Assembly (NCBI RefSeq): GCF_027947535.2
Contig: NZ_JAAGKO020000001.1
Coordinates: 248,001 to 312,000, forward strand
Source: Streptantibioticus silvisoli
Lineage (GTDB): Bacteria; Actinomycetota; Actinomycetes; Streptomycetales; Streptomycetaceae
Direction of reading: 5' to 3'
Length of the DNA stretch: 64,000 nt
The notes beneath the pieces were generated by a model. That model made no database searches and was not told where the DNA came from. It saw only the letters and a program-made list of their open reading frames with translations. This document shows positions 16,156 through 24,101 of this stretch, piece by piece. How positions within the stretch are numbered: the stretch's first letter is position 1; every line of letters starts with the position of its first letter. Both the position numbers and the translations under genes were made by a program.

Positions 16156-17334
16156 ATGTCCGATCCGATCACCCCCTTCGTCCCGGTCGAACGGGGGATC
16201 AGCGAACACCGGCCGGCGCACGCCGCGATGCGAGCGGCCGGCCCACTCGTGCGGGTGGAGGCGCCCGCCGGCGGTCCCGCGTGGATCGTCACCGAGGAGG
16301 ACCTCGCCCGGCAGGTGCTGTCCGACCCGCGCTTCGTGAAGGACCCGGGCATGGCACCAGCCGACTGGGACCCGCGGGTGTCCGGCCTGGAACGGCCCGT
16401 CGCCGAGCAGATGTCGGTGACCACCCTGGACGGCGACGCGCACGCGGCGCTGCGCAAGGTGCACGCCCCGATGTTCTCGGCGCGCGGTGTCAGCCGGTAC
16501 TACGACCGGATGGTCGCCATCGCCCGCGCACTGCTGGCCGACCTGGCCGCTTCGGTGCCGGCGGGCACCGCGGTCGACCTCACCACCGACTTCACCATCC
16601 GCTTCCCGCTGGCGGTGGTGGGCGACGTGCTGGGCGTGCCCGCCGAGCACGTCGACCTGGCGATCTCCGCGTGCCGGGACCTGTTCAACCCCGATCCCGC
16701 CGCGTTCGCCGCCGCCCTGGCGGCCTTCGCCCAGCTCGCCGACGCGGCGCTGGAGGCGGGCGACGGGGTGGCGGCCGAGCTGCGGGACCGGCTGCCGGCC
16801 GACACCGGCCACGACGACCTGCGCTACCTGATCCTGGTGATCATCTTTTCCGGGCAGCCGACCATGGAGGCGTTCCTGGGCTTCCTGGTGGCCAACCTGC
16901 TCGAACACGGCGCCGCCGGCAGCGACCGCAAGGCGCTCGACGAGTTCGTCCAGGAGGTGCTGCAACGCCAGCCGCCCGCCCCGTTCACGCTGTGGCGCTT
17001 CACCGCGGTCGAGGTCGAACTGGCCGGGGTCACGCTGCCCCCGGGCACGCCGGTGATGGTGGACCTGTTCGGTATCACCGTCGACCCCGACCGCCCGGCC
17101 GGCGGCCCGGACCTGATGTTCGGCGCCGGCCCGCACTACTGCATCGGCGCCCAACTCGCGCTGTTCCAGATGCGCGCGCTCACCGAGGTGCTCGTCAACG
17201 ACTATCCGCACGCACGCCTCGCCGTCCCCTTCGCCGACCTGCGCCAGATCGACGGCGGCGGCACCCTGGGCGGCAGGCTCACCGCGCTGCCGGTCGTCCT
17301 GCACGGTGAGGACCGCCGGCCGACCGCCTCGTAG
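16156..17334 (+). CDS. atypical cytochrome P450 lacking the ExxR arginine
   Basis: A 392-residue bacterial P450 with the heme loop MFGAGPHYCIGAQLALFQ (axial Cys present). Two normally conserved sites are changed. The K-helix reads QEVLQRQPP where relatives have EELLRYEPP, so the Arg of ExxR aligns with Gln. The I-helix reads IIFSGQPTMEAF instead of AGHETT. The stretch before the heme loop is also shortened. P450s without ExxR are known (the CYP157 group), so this may be functional, or specialised for non-hydroxylating chemistry. I chose the ATG at 16156 after a GGAGGG site; an in-frame extension back to 15931 is low-complexity. Its 3' end faces region B across a terminator-like hairpin, so it likely belongs to region A. 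Confidence 0.85.
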   Translation: MSDPITPFVPVERGISEHRPAHAAMRAAGPLVRVEAPAGGPAWIVTEEDLARQVLSDPRFVKDPGMAPADWDPRVSGLERPVAEQMSVTTLDGDAHAALRKVHAPMFSARGVSRYYDRMVAIARALLADLAASVPAGTAVDLTTDFTIRFPLAVVGDVLGVPAEHVDLAISACRDLFNPDPAAFAAALAAFAQLADAALEAGDGVAAELRDRLPADTGHDDLRYLILVIIFSGQPTMEAFLGFLVANLLEHGAAGSDRKALDEFVQEVLQRQPPAPFTLWRFTAVEVELAGVTLPPGTPVMVDLFGITVDPDRPAGGPDLMFGAGPHYCIGAQLALFQMRALTEVLVNDYPHARLAVPFADLRQIDGGGTLGGRLTALPVVLHGEDRRPTAS

Positions 17335-17352
17335 CCACCGCTTTCGGCTACG
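17330..17352. terminator. bidirectional terminator-like hairpin between convergent genes
   Basis: CGTAGCC at 17330-17336 and GGCTACG at 17346-17352 form a perfect 7-bp stem with a 9-base loop. It overlaps the P450 stop codon and lies 15 bases beyond the stop of the convergent gene at 17368. No clear U-run follows, as is common in Streptomyces. Confidence 0.55.
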
Positions 17353-17367
17353 GGTGCGGGAACCCGC

Positions 17368-18120
17368 TCATATGCCTACCGGTGCGTCGTGCGGGTTCGT
17401 CTCCGACTTCTTTCCGGCCGAGGCCAGGGTTCCGCCGAGCAGAACCGATCCCAGGGGCCAGGAACGCATGTGCACCGGAAGGGTCACGCAATGGTCCCCG
17501 AACCGCATGATCAGGCCCTGGTCCACCAACTTCTCGGCTGCGGCGGTGAGTTGGGCGGTCCGGGTGACCTCCGCCCACGCCCTTGCCTCCAGTGCCTGGA
17601 GGAAGACGTCCATCATGGCGGGATCGTCCACGATGGTCCGGCTGCTGGATTCGGGTCGCTGATCGACGACGGACAGGAACTTCGGCCCCTTGCGGAAGTA
17701 GAGCAGACCGAAACTCCGCGAGGAGCGCCACTCGCCGTCGAACGACGTCCCGTTCTCCCGCACGGTGATGGTGTCGGGCGCCGGCAGGTGGTCCAGCCGC
17801 GGGATCAGGTCGAGCTGTTGCGCGCCCAGGGTCAGCGACCAGGCGGTCCGGGTGCCGATCGAGGAACACTCGCGCAGCAACGCGATGATCCGCACGATCG
17901 CCTGATCGGGGAGCGCCGTCAGGTCGGCGGGTTCCGCCAGCCGCACCCCGGCGACCGGCACCCGGGGCAGCAGTGCCGCCAGTTCGCCGGCGAGCGGGAG
18001 TTCGGCCCCGCCGGAACCGAGCGTCAGCGTCGCCCCGGCGGGCCGGCCGCCGGCCGCCGCGCGTCCTTCGCCCGAAGCCCGGGTCCTGAGTTCGTCGATG
18101 TCCATCAACGCGTCGTTCAT
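17368..18120 (-). CDS. partner protein of the radical SAM methyltransferase (DUF5825-like)
   Basis: A 250-residue soluble protein without a signal or membrane segment. It has a short variable N-terminus, a Leu/Pro-rich region (VAGVRLAEPADLTALPDQAI), a helix RIIALLRECSSIG, and a conserved-looking core LLYFRKGPKFLSVVDQRP. It begins with ATG at 18120 overlapping the stop of the radical SAM gene as ATGA, so the two are translated as a pair. I believe it matches the DUF5825 family that accompanies this type of cobalamin radical SAM enzyme, though I cannot confirm that here. In chuangxinmycin biosynthesis the methyltransferase needs a small neighbouring helper protein, and this gene is in the right place for it. 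No catalytic residues can be named. Confidence 0.7.
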   Translation of the reverse strand: MNDALMDIDELRTRASGEGRAAAGGRPAGATLTLGSGGAELPLAGELAALLPRVPVAGVRLAEPADLTALPDQAIVRIIALLRECSSIGTRTAWSLTLGAQQLDLIPRLDHLPAPDTITVRENGTSFDGEWRSSRSFGLLYFRKGPKFLSVVDQRPESSSRTIVDDPAMMDVFLQALEARAWAEVTRTAQLTAAAEKLVDQGLIMRFGDHCVTLPVHMRSWPLGSVLLGGTLASAGKKSETNPHDAPVGI

Positions 18121-19985
18121 GATGCCGCGACCTCCTTGCCGTCGACCAGCTTGCGCCGGTACGGGTCCACCTCAAGGGCGACGCTCACGTAGCGCCCCTC
18201 GTCCTCGAAGGCCAGGCCGCGGTCGACGAAGTAGCGGAGCGCCTCCTCGAGGTCCGCGTCCCCGATGGTGTATCCGCTCTCGGTCAGCCGCCGGCGGATG
18301 CCCTCGTGGGCGGCGCCCTGGAACATGCCGAGGTAGATGTTGCTGCGGACCTCGTCCAGCTCGATGACCTCCTGCGGCCAGCTGGCGCGGCGGTCCTCGA
18401 TGACCACCCGGCCCCGGTCGTCGGACCAGTAGGACAGAGTGCTCTCCGGGTACGCCTTGGCCCATTCCTCGACGCCCTGCTTCAGCTCGTCCTCCAGGGG
18501 GCCGACGATCCCCTGGGCGCTGCTGTCGAAGAGGTAGACGAGGTCGTACAGCTGATCGCGCGGTACCTGGTAGATGAACTCGTAGATCTCGGCCGGCCGG
18601 CGGAACATGAATCCCTGGGTGGGGTCCTCGAAGTAGGGGCTGAACCGCTCCAGCGCTATGCGCCACGCTCCGGTCGGCGGTTGCAGGTGCTCGATCGCGG
18701 AGAACTTCTTCAGCAGCTTGCGGTAGTCGTCCTCGGTCTCACCGGGGAAACCGTAGAGGATGTTCCACGTCACGTTCAGGCCGAGGTCCTCGCCGTCGCG
18801 CAGCATGCGCACGTTGTGCGCGGCGCTGACGCCCTTGTCCATCAGGCGCAGCACGTGGCTGCTCAGGCTTTCGATGCCCGGCTGGACGTAGAGGACGTTC
18901 GCCTCCCGCAGGCTGTTCAGCTGGTCCCGCGTCATGTTGGACTTGATCTCGTAGTGGATCCGCAGATCGCAGTCGAGAGCGGCCATCGCCGGCATGGCGG
19001 TGGTGAGGTATTTCATGTCGAGAATGTTGTCCACCATGATCAGGTCGAGGATCTGGTGGCGCTCGGCGAGATCCCTGACCTCGTCGGCGATGCGCTCGGG
19101 AGCCTTGCTCCGGAAATCGATGTTCGAGCCGTTCAGGCCGCAGAACGTGCATTGGTGGACTTCGCCCCACCAGCAGCCGCGGGAGGTCTCCAGCACCATC
19201 TTCGGACGGACGCTGTGCTGGAACAGGGAGGTTTCGAGTGCCTGGAAGTAGCTGTCGTAGTTGGGCGCGGGCACCGCGGCGAACGGCAGCGCCCCCTTGG
19301 CGGCCTCGTTCACCACCGTCCGGCCTTCCTCGTCCCGCCAGCTGAGCCCGGGGACGTCGGCGAAGGCCGTGCCCTTGGCGATGCGGTTCAGCAGCGCGGG
19401 CAGCGCGCGCTCGCCCTCGCCGCTCACCGCGAAATCGATCTGCGGGAAGTTCCGGTGCAGCGCGGCGCCCTGCGGTCCGTCGCAGTTGCTGCCGCCGAGT
19501 ACCGTCCGAATGGCCGGTACGAGCCTCTTCAGCTCCTTGGCCAGCGCGAGGGACGGCACGTTCTGCATGAACGTGCTCGTGAATCCGACCACCTCGGGCG
19601 GATCGGCGGCGATCTCGGCCGCGATGTCCCGGATGAACGCCCGGGCGTACTTCTGCATCTCGACCGGGACCAGCGGGTCCACGTCCCGCTGCTGGAGGAA
19701 CTCGGAGAACTCGTCGGCCTTGTAGGCGTCCACGTCGTACAGCGCCGGTGTGAACACCCAGTCGCCCACGCCGTGGAACACCTGGTCCGCGACCTTCTGG
19801 TAATCCGCCGACGAGATGGTGCCGTTGCTCTCACGCATCAGGTATTCGGCCCAGCGCATGTTGACGTACAGCTCTTCGACGGCCCAGCCGGCGGCGTTCT
19901 TGCGGACGCACTGCCCCAGGATGCCCAGCGCGCTGGACGGTGTGTCGAGCCCTTGCCAGGGCATGGAGATCATCAGGAGTTTCAC
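18117..19985 (-). CDS. cobalamin-dependent radical SAM C-methyltransferase
   Basis: A 622-residue protein of the B12-binding radical SAM group also annotated as RiPP-maturation C-methyltransferase. Residues 1-230 form the Rossmann-type cobalamin domain (MLLMISMPW-like start, VVGFTSTFMQN, TVLGGSNCDG, FAVSGEGERALP). The 4Fe-4S motif follows at about residue 271: RGCWWGEVHQCTFCGLNG, spacing CX7CX2C, which is this family's version of CxxxCxxC. Downstream are the SAM-binding GIESLS and the LYGFPGET strand. No DxHxxG base-off motif is seen. In region B the probable reaction is methylation of the beta carbon of indole-3-pyruvate or a related Trp derivative. ATG at 19985; it overlaps the helper gene. 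Confidence 0.9.
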   Translation of the reverse strand: MKLLMISMPWQGLDTPSSALGILGQCVRKNAAGWAVEELYVNMRWAEYLMRESNGTISSADYQKVADQVFHGVGDWVFTPALYDVDAYKADEFSEFLQQRDVDPLVPVEMQKYARAFIRDIAAEIAADPPEVVGFTSTFMQNVPSLALAKELKRLVPAIRTVLGGSNCDGPQGAALHRNFPQIDFAVSGEGERALPALLNRIAKGTAFADVPGLSWRDEEGRTVVNEAAKGALPFAAVPAPNYDSYFQALETSLFQHSVRPKMVLETSRGCWWGEVHQCTFCGLNGSNIDFRSKAPERIADEVRDLAERHQILDLIMVDNILDMKYLTTAMPAMAALDCDLRIHYEIKSNMTRDQLNSLREANVLYVQPGIESLSSHVLRLMDKGVSAAHNVRMLRDGEDLGLNVTWNILYGFPGETEDDYRKLLKKFSAIEHLQPPTGAWRIALERFSPYFEDPTQGFMFRRPAEIYEFIYQVPRDQLYDLVYLFDSSAQGIVGPLEDELKQGVEEWAKAYPESTLSYWSDDRGRVVIEDRRASWPQEVIELDEVRSNIYLGMFQGAAHEGIRRRLTESGYTIGDADLEEALRYFVDRGLAFEDEGRYVSVALEVDPYRRKLVDGKEVAAS

Positions 19986-20080
19986 AGGATTCCTACCCTA
20001 GGATTTCTGTCGATGGCGGAAGCCGCGCGGGGTTGCGGTGGACGGGGGAGCGAGGTGAAGCACGTCGAACGGGCGGATGG

Positions 20081-21169
20081 TCAGGACCAGTTGGCGCGGT
20101 CGGTCCGGTCGAGCGCCGTCAGCAGCAGCCGGTGTGCCGCGGCCCCTCCCACCGAGATCCGCACACCTTGTCCGGGACAGGCCCGCACCTTGACCCCGGC
20201 CGCCGCCGCGGCCCGGGCCAGCGGCTCGGCGGCGCAGGTGAGCGGGAGCCAGACGAAGTTGGCCCGGGACGGCAGGACGGGCAGCCCCAATGCCGCCAGG
20301 CCCGCGGTCAGTTCCTCGCGTGCGGCGCTCACCGCGTGCAGGCGGTCGCGCAGTTCGGCCGCACTGTGCAAGGAGGAGATCGCGGCCCGTTCGGCGAGGT
20401 GCGTCACGCCGAAGGGCAACGCGGCCTTGCGGACGGTGGCGATGATCTGCCGCGATCCGGCCGCGTAGCCGACCCGCAGGCCGGCCAGCCCGTACGCCTT
20501 GGAGAAGGTGCGCAGCAGCACGGTGTTGCCGTGCTCCCGTATCACCTCCGACCGGCCCGGCGGGTCGCCGCCGCGGTCGAACTCCACGTACGCCTCGTCG
20601 AGCACCGTCACCACGTGGTCCGGCAACGACCGCAGGAAAGAGCGCAGTCGGGCGTCGTCGATCATGGTCCCGGTCGGATTGTGCGGGGAGCAGAGGATCA
20701 CCACCTTGGTCCGGGCACTCACCCGGGCCCGGATCGCCTCCAGATCGTGGTGTCCGGACGCGGTCAGCGGAATATGGATGCTGCTCGCGCCGCACATGGC
20801 GACCAGCAGCGGATACGCGTCGAACCCCGGCCAGGCGTAGATGACGTCGTCGCCCTCACCGCACAGCGCGAGAAGGATCTGCTGGAGCACGCCCGCACTT
20901 CCCGGGCCGACCGCCACCTCGTCGGCCTCGACGCGCAGATGACCGGCGATCTCCCCGGTCAGTGCCCGTGCGGTGGGATCGGGATAGCGGGCGAGTCGCG
21001 TGAAGCCCTCCTCGATGACGGACAGCACGGTGGGCAGCGGGGGAAGGAACAGCTCGTTGCTGGACAGGTCGAAGGCGACGGGCGGGTCTCCCTCGGCGTT
21101 CGACGACTCCGAGCCCCGGTAGGCCGTCATGTCCCGCAGGGTGCTGCGTCCTGCGTACCTCACGTTCAT
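20081..21169 (-). CDS. HisC-like PLP-dependent aminotransferase (fold I)
   Basis: A 362-residue aminotransferase related to histidinol-phosphate aminotransferase. It has ELFLPPLPTVLSVI at the start, VGPGSAGVLQQIL for the cofactor phosphate, CSPHNPTGTMID (Asn), LDEAYVEF (Asp-x-x-Tyr), and the PLP lysine in RTFSKAYGLAGLRVGY. In region B it is the natural enzyme to interconvert tryptophan and indole-3-pyruvate before or after methylation. It is not part of a his operon. I chose the ATG at 21169, with GAGGAG upstream; the in-frame extension to 21373 runs through a repeated GC-rich stretch. The 95-base gap to the radical SAM gene suggests one transcript. Confidence 0.88.
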   Translation of the reverse strand: MNVRYAGRSTLRDMTAYRGSESSNAEGDPPVAFDLSSNELFLPPLPTVLSVIEEGFTRLARYPDPTARALTGEIAGHLRVEADEVAVGPGSAGVLQQILLALCGEGDDVIYAWPGFDAYPLLVAMCGASSIHIPLTASGHHDLEAIRARVSARTKVVILCSPHNPTGTMIDDARLRSFLRSLPDHVVTVLDEAYVEFDRGGDPPGRSEVIREHGNTVLLRTFSKAYGLAGLRVGYAAGSRQIIATVRKAALPFGVTHLAERAAISSLHSAAELRDRLHAVSAAREELTAGLAALGLPVLPSRANFVWLPLTCAAEPLARAAAAAGVKVRACPGQGVRISVGGAAAHRLLLTALDRTDRANWS

Positions 21170-21309
21170 CGCGGGAGACTCCTCGTGACGTAGTGGGACG
21201 TCCGACGTCGGTACACCGGCTCCATGGCTTGCCGGACCACGCCCGCCGCTCCCGGTGGGCGTGTCGCCCCGGAGCGGGGCGTCGCGCACCCGGCCGGTGG
21301 GCGTCCGGC

Positions 21310-21395
21310 GGCTCGCGGAGCCGTTCCACCGCGGGGGCCGCCGGGCGGGAGCGGCTCGCGCAGCCGTTTCCACCGCAGGGTCGCCGGGCGGGCGG
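21310..21395. repeat. 43-bp direct tandem duplication
   Basis: GGCTCGCGGAGCCGTTCCACC at 21310 recurs as GGCTCGCGCAGCCGTTTCC at 21353, and the similarity continues through CCGCCGGGCGGG. It lies in the 301-base gap between the reductase stop and the aminotransferase start. That gap contains no gene. Confidence 0.6.
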
Positions 21396-21470
21396 CTGCC
21401 GGACCGCGGCGGTGATCGCGGGCCCCGCGGCGGCGGCCGGGGTGCCGGGGAGACCGCGATTCCCGGGCGG

Positions 21471-22424
21471 TCAACCAGTCTTCGCCGTCCGTGCCACCCG
21501 GGTGGCGAGCAGCTCGTAGAGCATCTCGTGGACCGGCGCGGTCCGGCCGGCCCGTTCGGCGAGCCGGACCGCGGCCCCGGTCCAGGCTTCGAGTTCCGAC
21601 GGCCTCCCCGCCAGGATGTCGCGCTGCAACGAGGAGGTGACGTCCGGGTGCTGACGGTCCATCAGACCGGTCGCGGTCTCCAGGGCGTCCTGCGGCAGCG
21701 CGATGCCGAGTCCGGTGGCGGTCTCGTATATCTCCCGCATACCGGCGATCAGCATCCGCCGGGTGCCGGCCCGCGACCGCAGCTCCCCGATGGTCGCGCC
21801 GCCGGTGGCGGCTCCCAGGGTGCCGACGGGGACGACCAGCATGAACTTCGACCACAGGGCGGTCCAGATGTCGGCCGGTTCCATCGCGGTCACCGAGGCG
21901 TCGCCCAGCGCCTCGCGCAGGCGCGTCACCCGGGCGGAGACGCTGCTGTCCCACTCGGTGAAGCCCATCCCGCCGGGCCCGCCCAGGTGTTCGACCTCGC
22001 CCGGCCCGACCAGCGTGGCGACGACCCGGACGGTGCCGGGGAGCACCCGGCTGCGGCCGATGCCCGCGGCGACCTGCTCGGGAGCCTCCACCCCGTTCTG
22101 CAGGGTGACCACGGCGGTGTCGTCGCCGACCATCGGGCCCAGCGCGTCGATGGCCGCCGGCAACTGCGAGGTCTTGACGCAGAGCAGGACGAAGTCGACC
22201 TCGCCGATCTCCCCGGGATCGTCCGACGCCCGAACCTCCGGCACCGAGAAGTCACTCGACCCGTTGGCGACCCGCAGCCCCTTGCGCCTGAGCGCGGCGA
22301 GGTTCTCGCCGCGGGCCAGGAACCGCACGTCGTGGCCGGCGGCGGCGAGGCGGCCGCCGAAATAGCCGCCCACCGCGCCGGCCCCCACCACGGCGATGCT
22401 CGGTCCGCCCGGTTCCCCGGTCAT
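21471..22424 (-). CDS. 2-dehydropantoate 2-reductase-like (ApbA/PanE) oxidoreductase
   Basis: A 317-residue NADPH enzyme with the N-terminal fingerprint VVGAGAVGGYFGGRLAAAG, the VTLQNGVE segment, and the C-terminal helical domain containing KFMLVVPVGTLGAATG (Lys of the ketopantoate-reductase active site) and REIYETATGLG. Such enzymes reduce alpha-keto acids to alpha-hydroxy acids. In this operon the likely substrate is indole-3-pyruvate or its methylated form, giving an indole-lactate whose hydroxyl can later be replaced by sulfur. It is probably not a housekeeping pantothenate enzyme, because it stands between a P450 and an aminotransferase. ATG 22424 follows GAGGAAGG at good spacing. Confidence 0.87.
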   Translation of the reverse strand: MTGEPGGPSIAVVGAGAVGGYFGGRLAAAGHDVRFLARGENLAALRRKGLRVANGSSDFSVPEVRASDDPGEIGEVDFVLLCVKTSQLPAAIDALGPMVGDDTAVVTLQNGVEAPEQVAAGIGRSRVLPGTVRVVATLVGPGEVEHLGGPGGMGFTEWDSSVSARVTRLREALGDASVTAMEPADIWTALWSKFMLVVPVGTLGAATGGATIGELRSRAGTRRMLIAGMREIYETATGLGIALPQDALETATGLMDRQHPDVTSSLQRDILAGRPSELEAWTGAAVRLAERAGRTAPVHEMLYELLATRVARTAKTG

Positions 22425-22491
22425 CCTTCCTCACTTCCCACAGATTCCGGCCCGGGCCGTCCGGCCCGAGCGACACCGTTGCGCCGCACCG

Positions 22492-23706
22492 TCATCGGGG
22501 CAGCCGCCCGTCCAGCCGCACGGGCAGGGCCTCAAGGCCCCGGCTGAGCGAGCTGTCGGCGATCCAGGCGATCTCCTCGGGAGGCACCGCCAGTTCGAAC
22601 CGCGGCAGCCGGCGCAGCAGCGTGCTGAAGGCGATCTCGCCCTGCAGACGGGCCAGCGGGGCGCCGATGCAGAAGTGCGCGCCATGGCCGAAGGACAGAT
22701 GGCGGTTCGGCGACCTGGTGATGTCGAAGCGTTCCGGGTCGTCGTACACCTCGGGGTCGTGGCCGGCGCCGGACAGCGACAGGTGCACGAAACTCCCCTT
22801 GGGGATGTCCACTCCGCCGAGCCGCATGTCCTGCGCCGCGACCCGCAGCGAGGCCCAGGCGGCCGACCCCTCGTACCGCAGGATCTCCTCGATCGCCGAG
22901 GGAATCAGCTCGGGGGTGGTGCGCAGCGTCGCCAGCTGCTCGGGGTGCAGGAGCAGCAGCGTCGTGCCGTTGCCCACCATGTTGGCGACCGTCTTGTGGC
23001 CGGCGATGATCAGCAGCAGGATCGTCGACAGCAGTTCCCGTTCGCTGAACACCTCCTCGTCCCGGGCCCTGATGAGCTCGCTCAGCAGGTCGTCCCGCAG
23101 GTCGTTGCGGCGTTCGGCCACCAGCTTGGTGAAGTAGTCCGCGAACTCCTCGCTCGCCGCCTTCAGTTCCGACTCCGCGTGCTGCAGCGGATCCTGGCTG
23201 AGGACGTAGCTCCACTCCTGGAACAGCGGCCTGTCCTCGACCGGTATCCCCAGGTATTCGCAGATGGCGATGAGCGGCAGCGGCAGCGCGAAGGCGCTCA
23301 GCAGGTCGATCTCACCGGACTCCGGGAAGGCGTCGATGAGGTCGTCGACGATGTCCTGGATGCGCGGCCGGAGCCGGGCGACCGTACCGGGCAGGAAAGC
23401 CTTGCTGATGGGCTTCTTCAGCCGGCTGTGCTTGGGCGGGTCGGCGAACCCGAGATTGCCCACCACCAGGAGACTGCTGGCCGTTGCCTTGTCGCGGTAC
23501 TGGGCGGGCAGGTTCTCGACCTGCTTGGACAGGCGCGGGTCGCCGAACGCCTCCTCGACGACCTTGTTCCCCAGTACCGCGTACGCCTCGGCGCCCGGCG
23601 GAATGTTGATCCGGTGAACCGGGCACCTGGACCTGAGTTCGGTGGTCGCCGCGTGCGGTGAGGGCCCGGGATCGGTGAAGAACTCCGAGGGAAGAATGTC
23701 CGTCAT
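22492..23706 (-). CDS. cytochrome P450 (candidate C-S bond-forming enzyme)
   Basis: A 404-residue class I bacterial P450. It has the I-helix LLLIIAGHKTVANMVGN (AGHKT), a canonical ExxR in IEEILRYEG, PERFDITRSPNRH, and the heme loop LSFGHGAHFCIGAPLAR. ATG at 23706 overlaps the stop of the sulfur-carrier gene as ATGA, so the two are coupled. In chuangxinmycin biosynthesis a P450 forms the bond between the thiol and C4 of the indole ring; this gene has the matching context. In contrast to the P450 at 16156 all core motifs are intact. Ferredoxin and reductase are not encoded in the window. Confidence 0.9.
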   Translation of the reverse strand: MTDILPSEFFTDPGPSPHAATTELRSRCPVHRINIPPGAEAYAVLGNKVVEEAFGDPRLSKQVENLPAQYRDKATASSLLVVGNLGFADPPKHSRLKKPISKAFLPGTVARLRPRIQDIVDDLIDAFPESGEIDLLSAFALPLPLIAICEYLGIPVEDRPLFQEWSYVLSQDPLQHAESELKAASEEFADYFTKLVAERRNDLRDDLLSELIRARDEEVFSERELLSTILLLIIAGHKTVANMVGNGTTLLLLHPEQLATLRTTPELIPSAIEEILRYEGSAAWASLRVAAQDMRLGGVDIPKGSFVHLSLSGAGHDPEVYDDPERFDITRSPNRHLSFGHGAHFCIGAPLARLQGEIAFSTLLRRLPRFELAVPPEEIAWIADSSLSRGLEALPVRLDGRLPR

Positions 23707-24050
23707 CGTGACTCCTGGGCTCCGGTCGTTCCGCTGCCGCCCGCTACCGCCGGCACTATCCAAATGACGTCCTGGTTCTCCACCTTCGTTTCGAGCCCTT
23801 CGAGTCCCCTGATGTCGCTGTCGTTGCGGTAGACGTTGACGTAGCGCTTCACGGAACCCTTCTGGTCCATGAGCCGCTCCAGTACGCCGGGAAAGCTCCG
23901 CTCCAGGCCGCTGAGCACTTCCCGGATACTGTCGCCCTCGACGTCCACCTGCTTCTGCCCGCCCGTCAGCGCGTTGAAGGCGGTGGGCAGCTTGATGGTC
24001 ACAACAGGTGCCGGGAGACTCTTGCTGACGCTGTGCGAGACATCGGGCAT
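23703..24050 (-). CDS. MoaD/ThiS-like sulfur-carrier protein with C-terminal tail
   Basis: A 115-residue beta-grasp protein. The fold signature includes VTIKLPTAFNALTGG at the N-terminus, VDVEGDSIREVLSGLERSFP, VKRYVNVYRNDSDIRGL and QDVIWIVPAVAGGSG. Mature sulfur carriers end in Gly-Gly, the site of thiocarboxylate formation. Here the Gly-Gly is followed by ten more residues (SGTTGAQESR), so it must be trimmed, and a JAMM-type protein is encoded directly upstream. This is the same logic as QbsE/QbsD in thioquinolobactin synthesis. No adenylyl/sulfurtransferase (MoeZ-like) gene is in the window, so activation presumably uses the genomic copy. It is coupled to the P450 downstream. Confidence 0.87.
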   Translation of the reverse strand: MPDVSHSVSKSLPAPVVTIKLPTAFNALTGGQKQVDVEGDSIREVLSGLERSFPGVLERLMDQKGSVKRYVNVYRNDSDIRGLEGLETKVENQDVIWIVPAVAGGSGTTGAQESR

Positions 24051-24101
24051 GTCTTCTTCTCCTTGGATGGGCCCTGTGGTTTCACCGTGCCGGCGCGGCG
24101 G

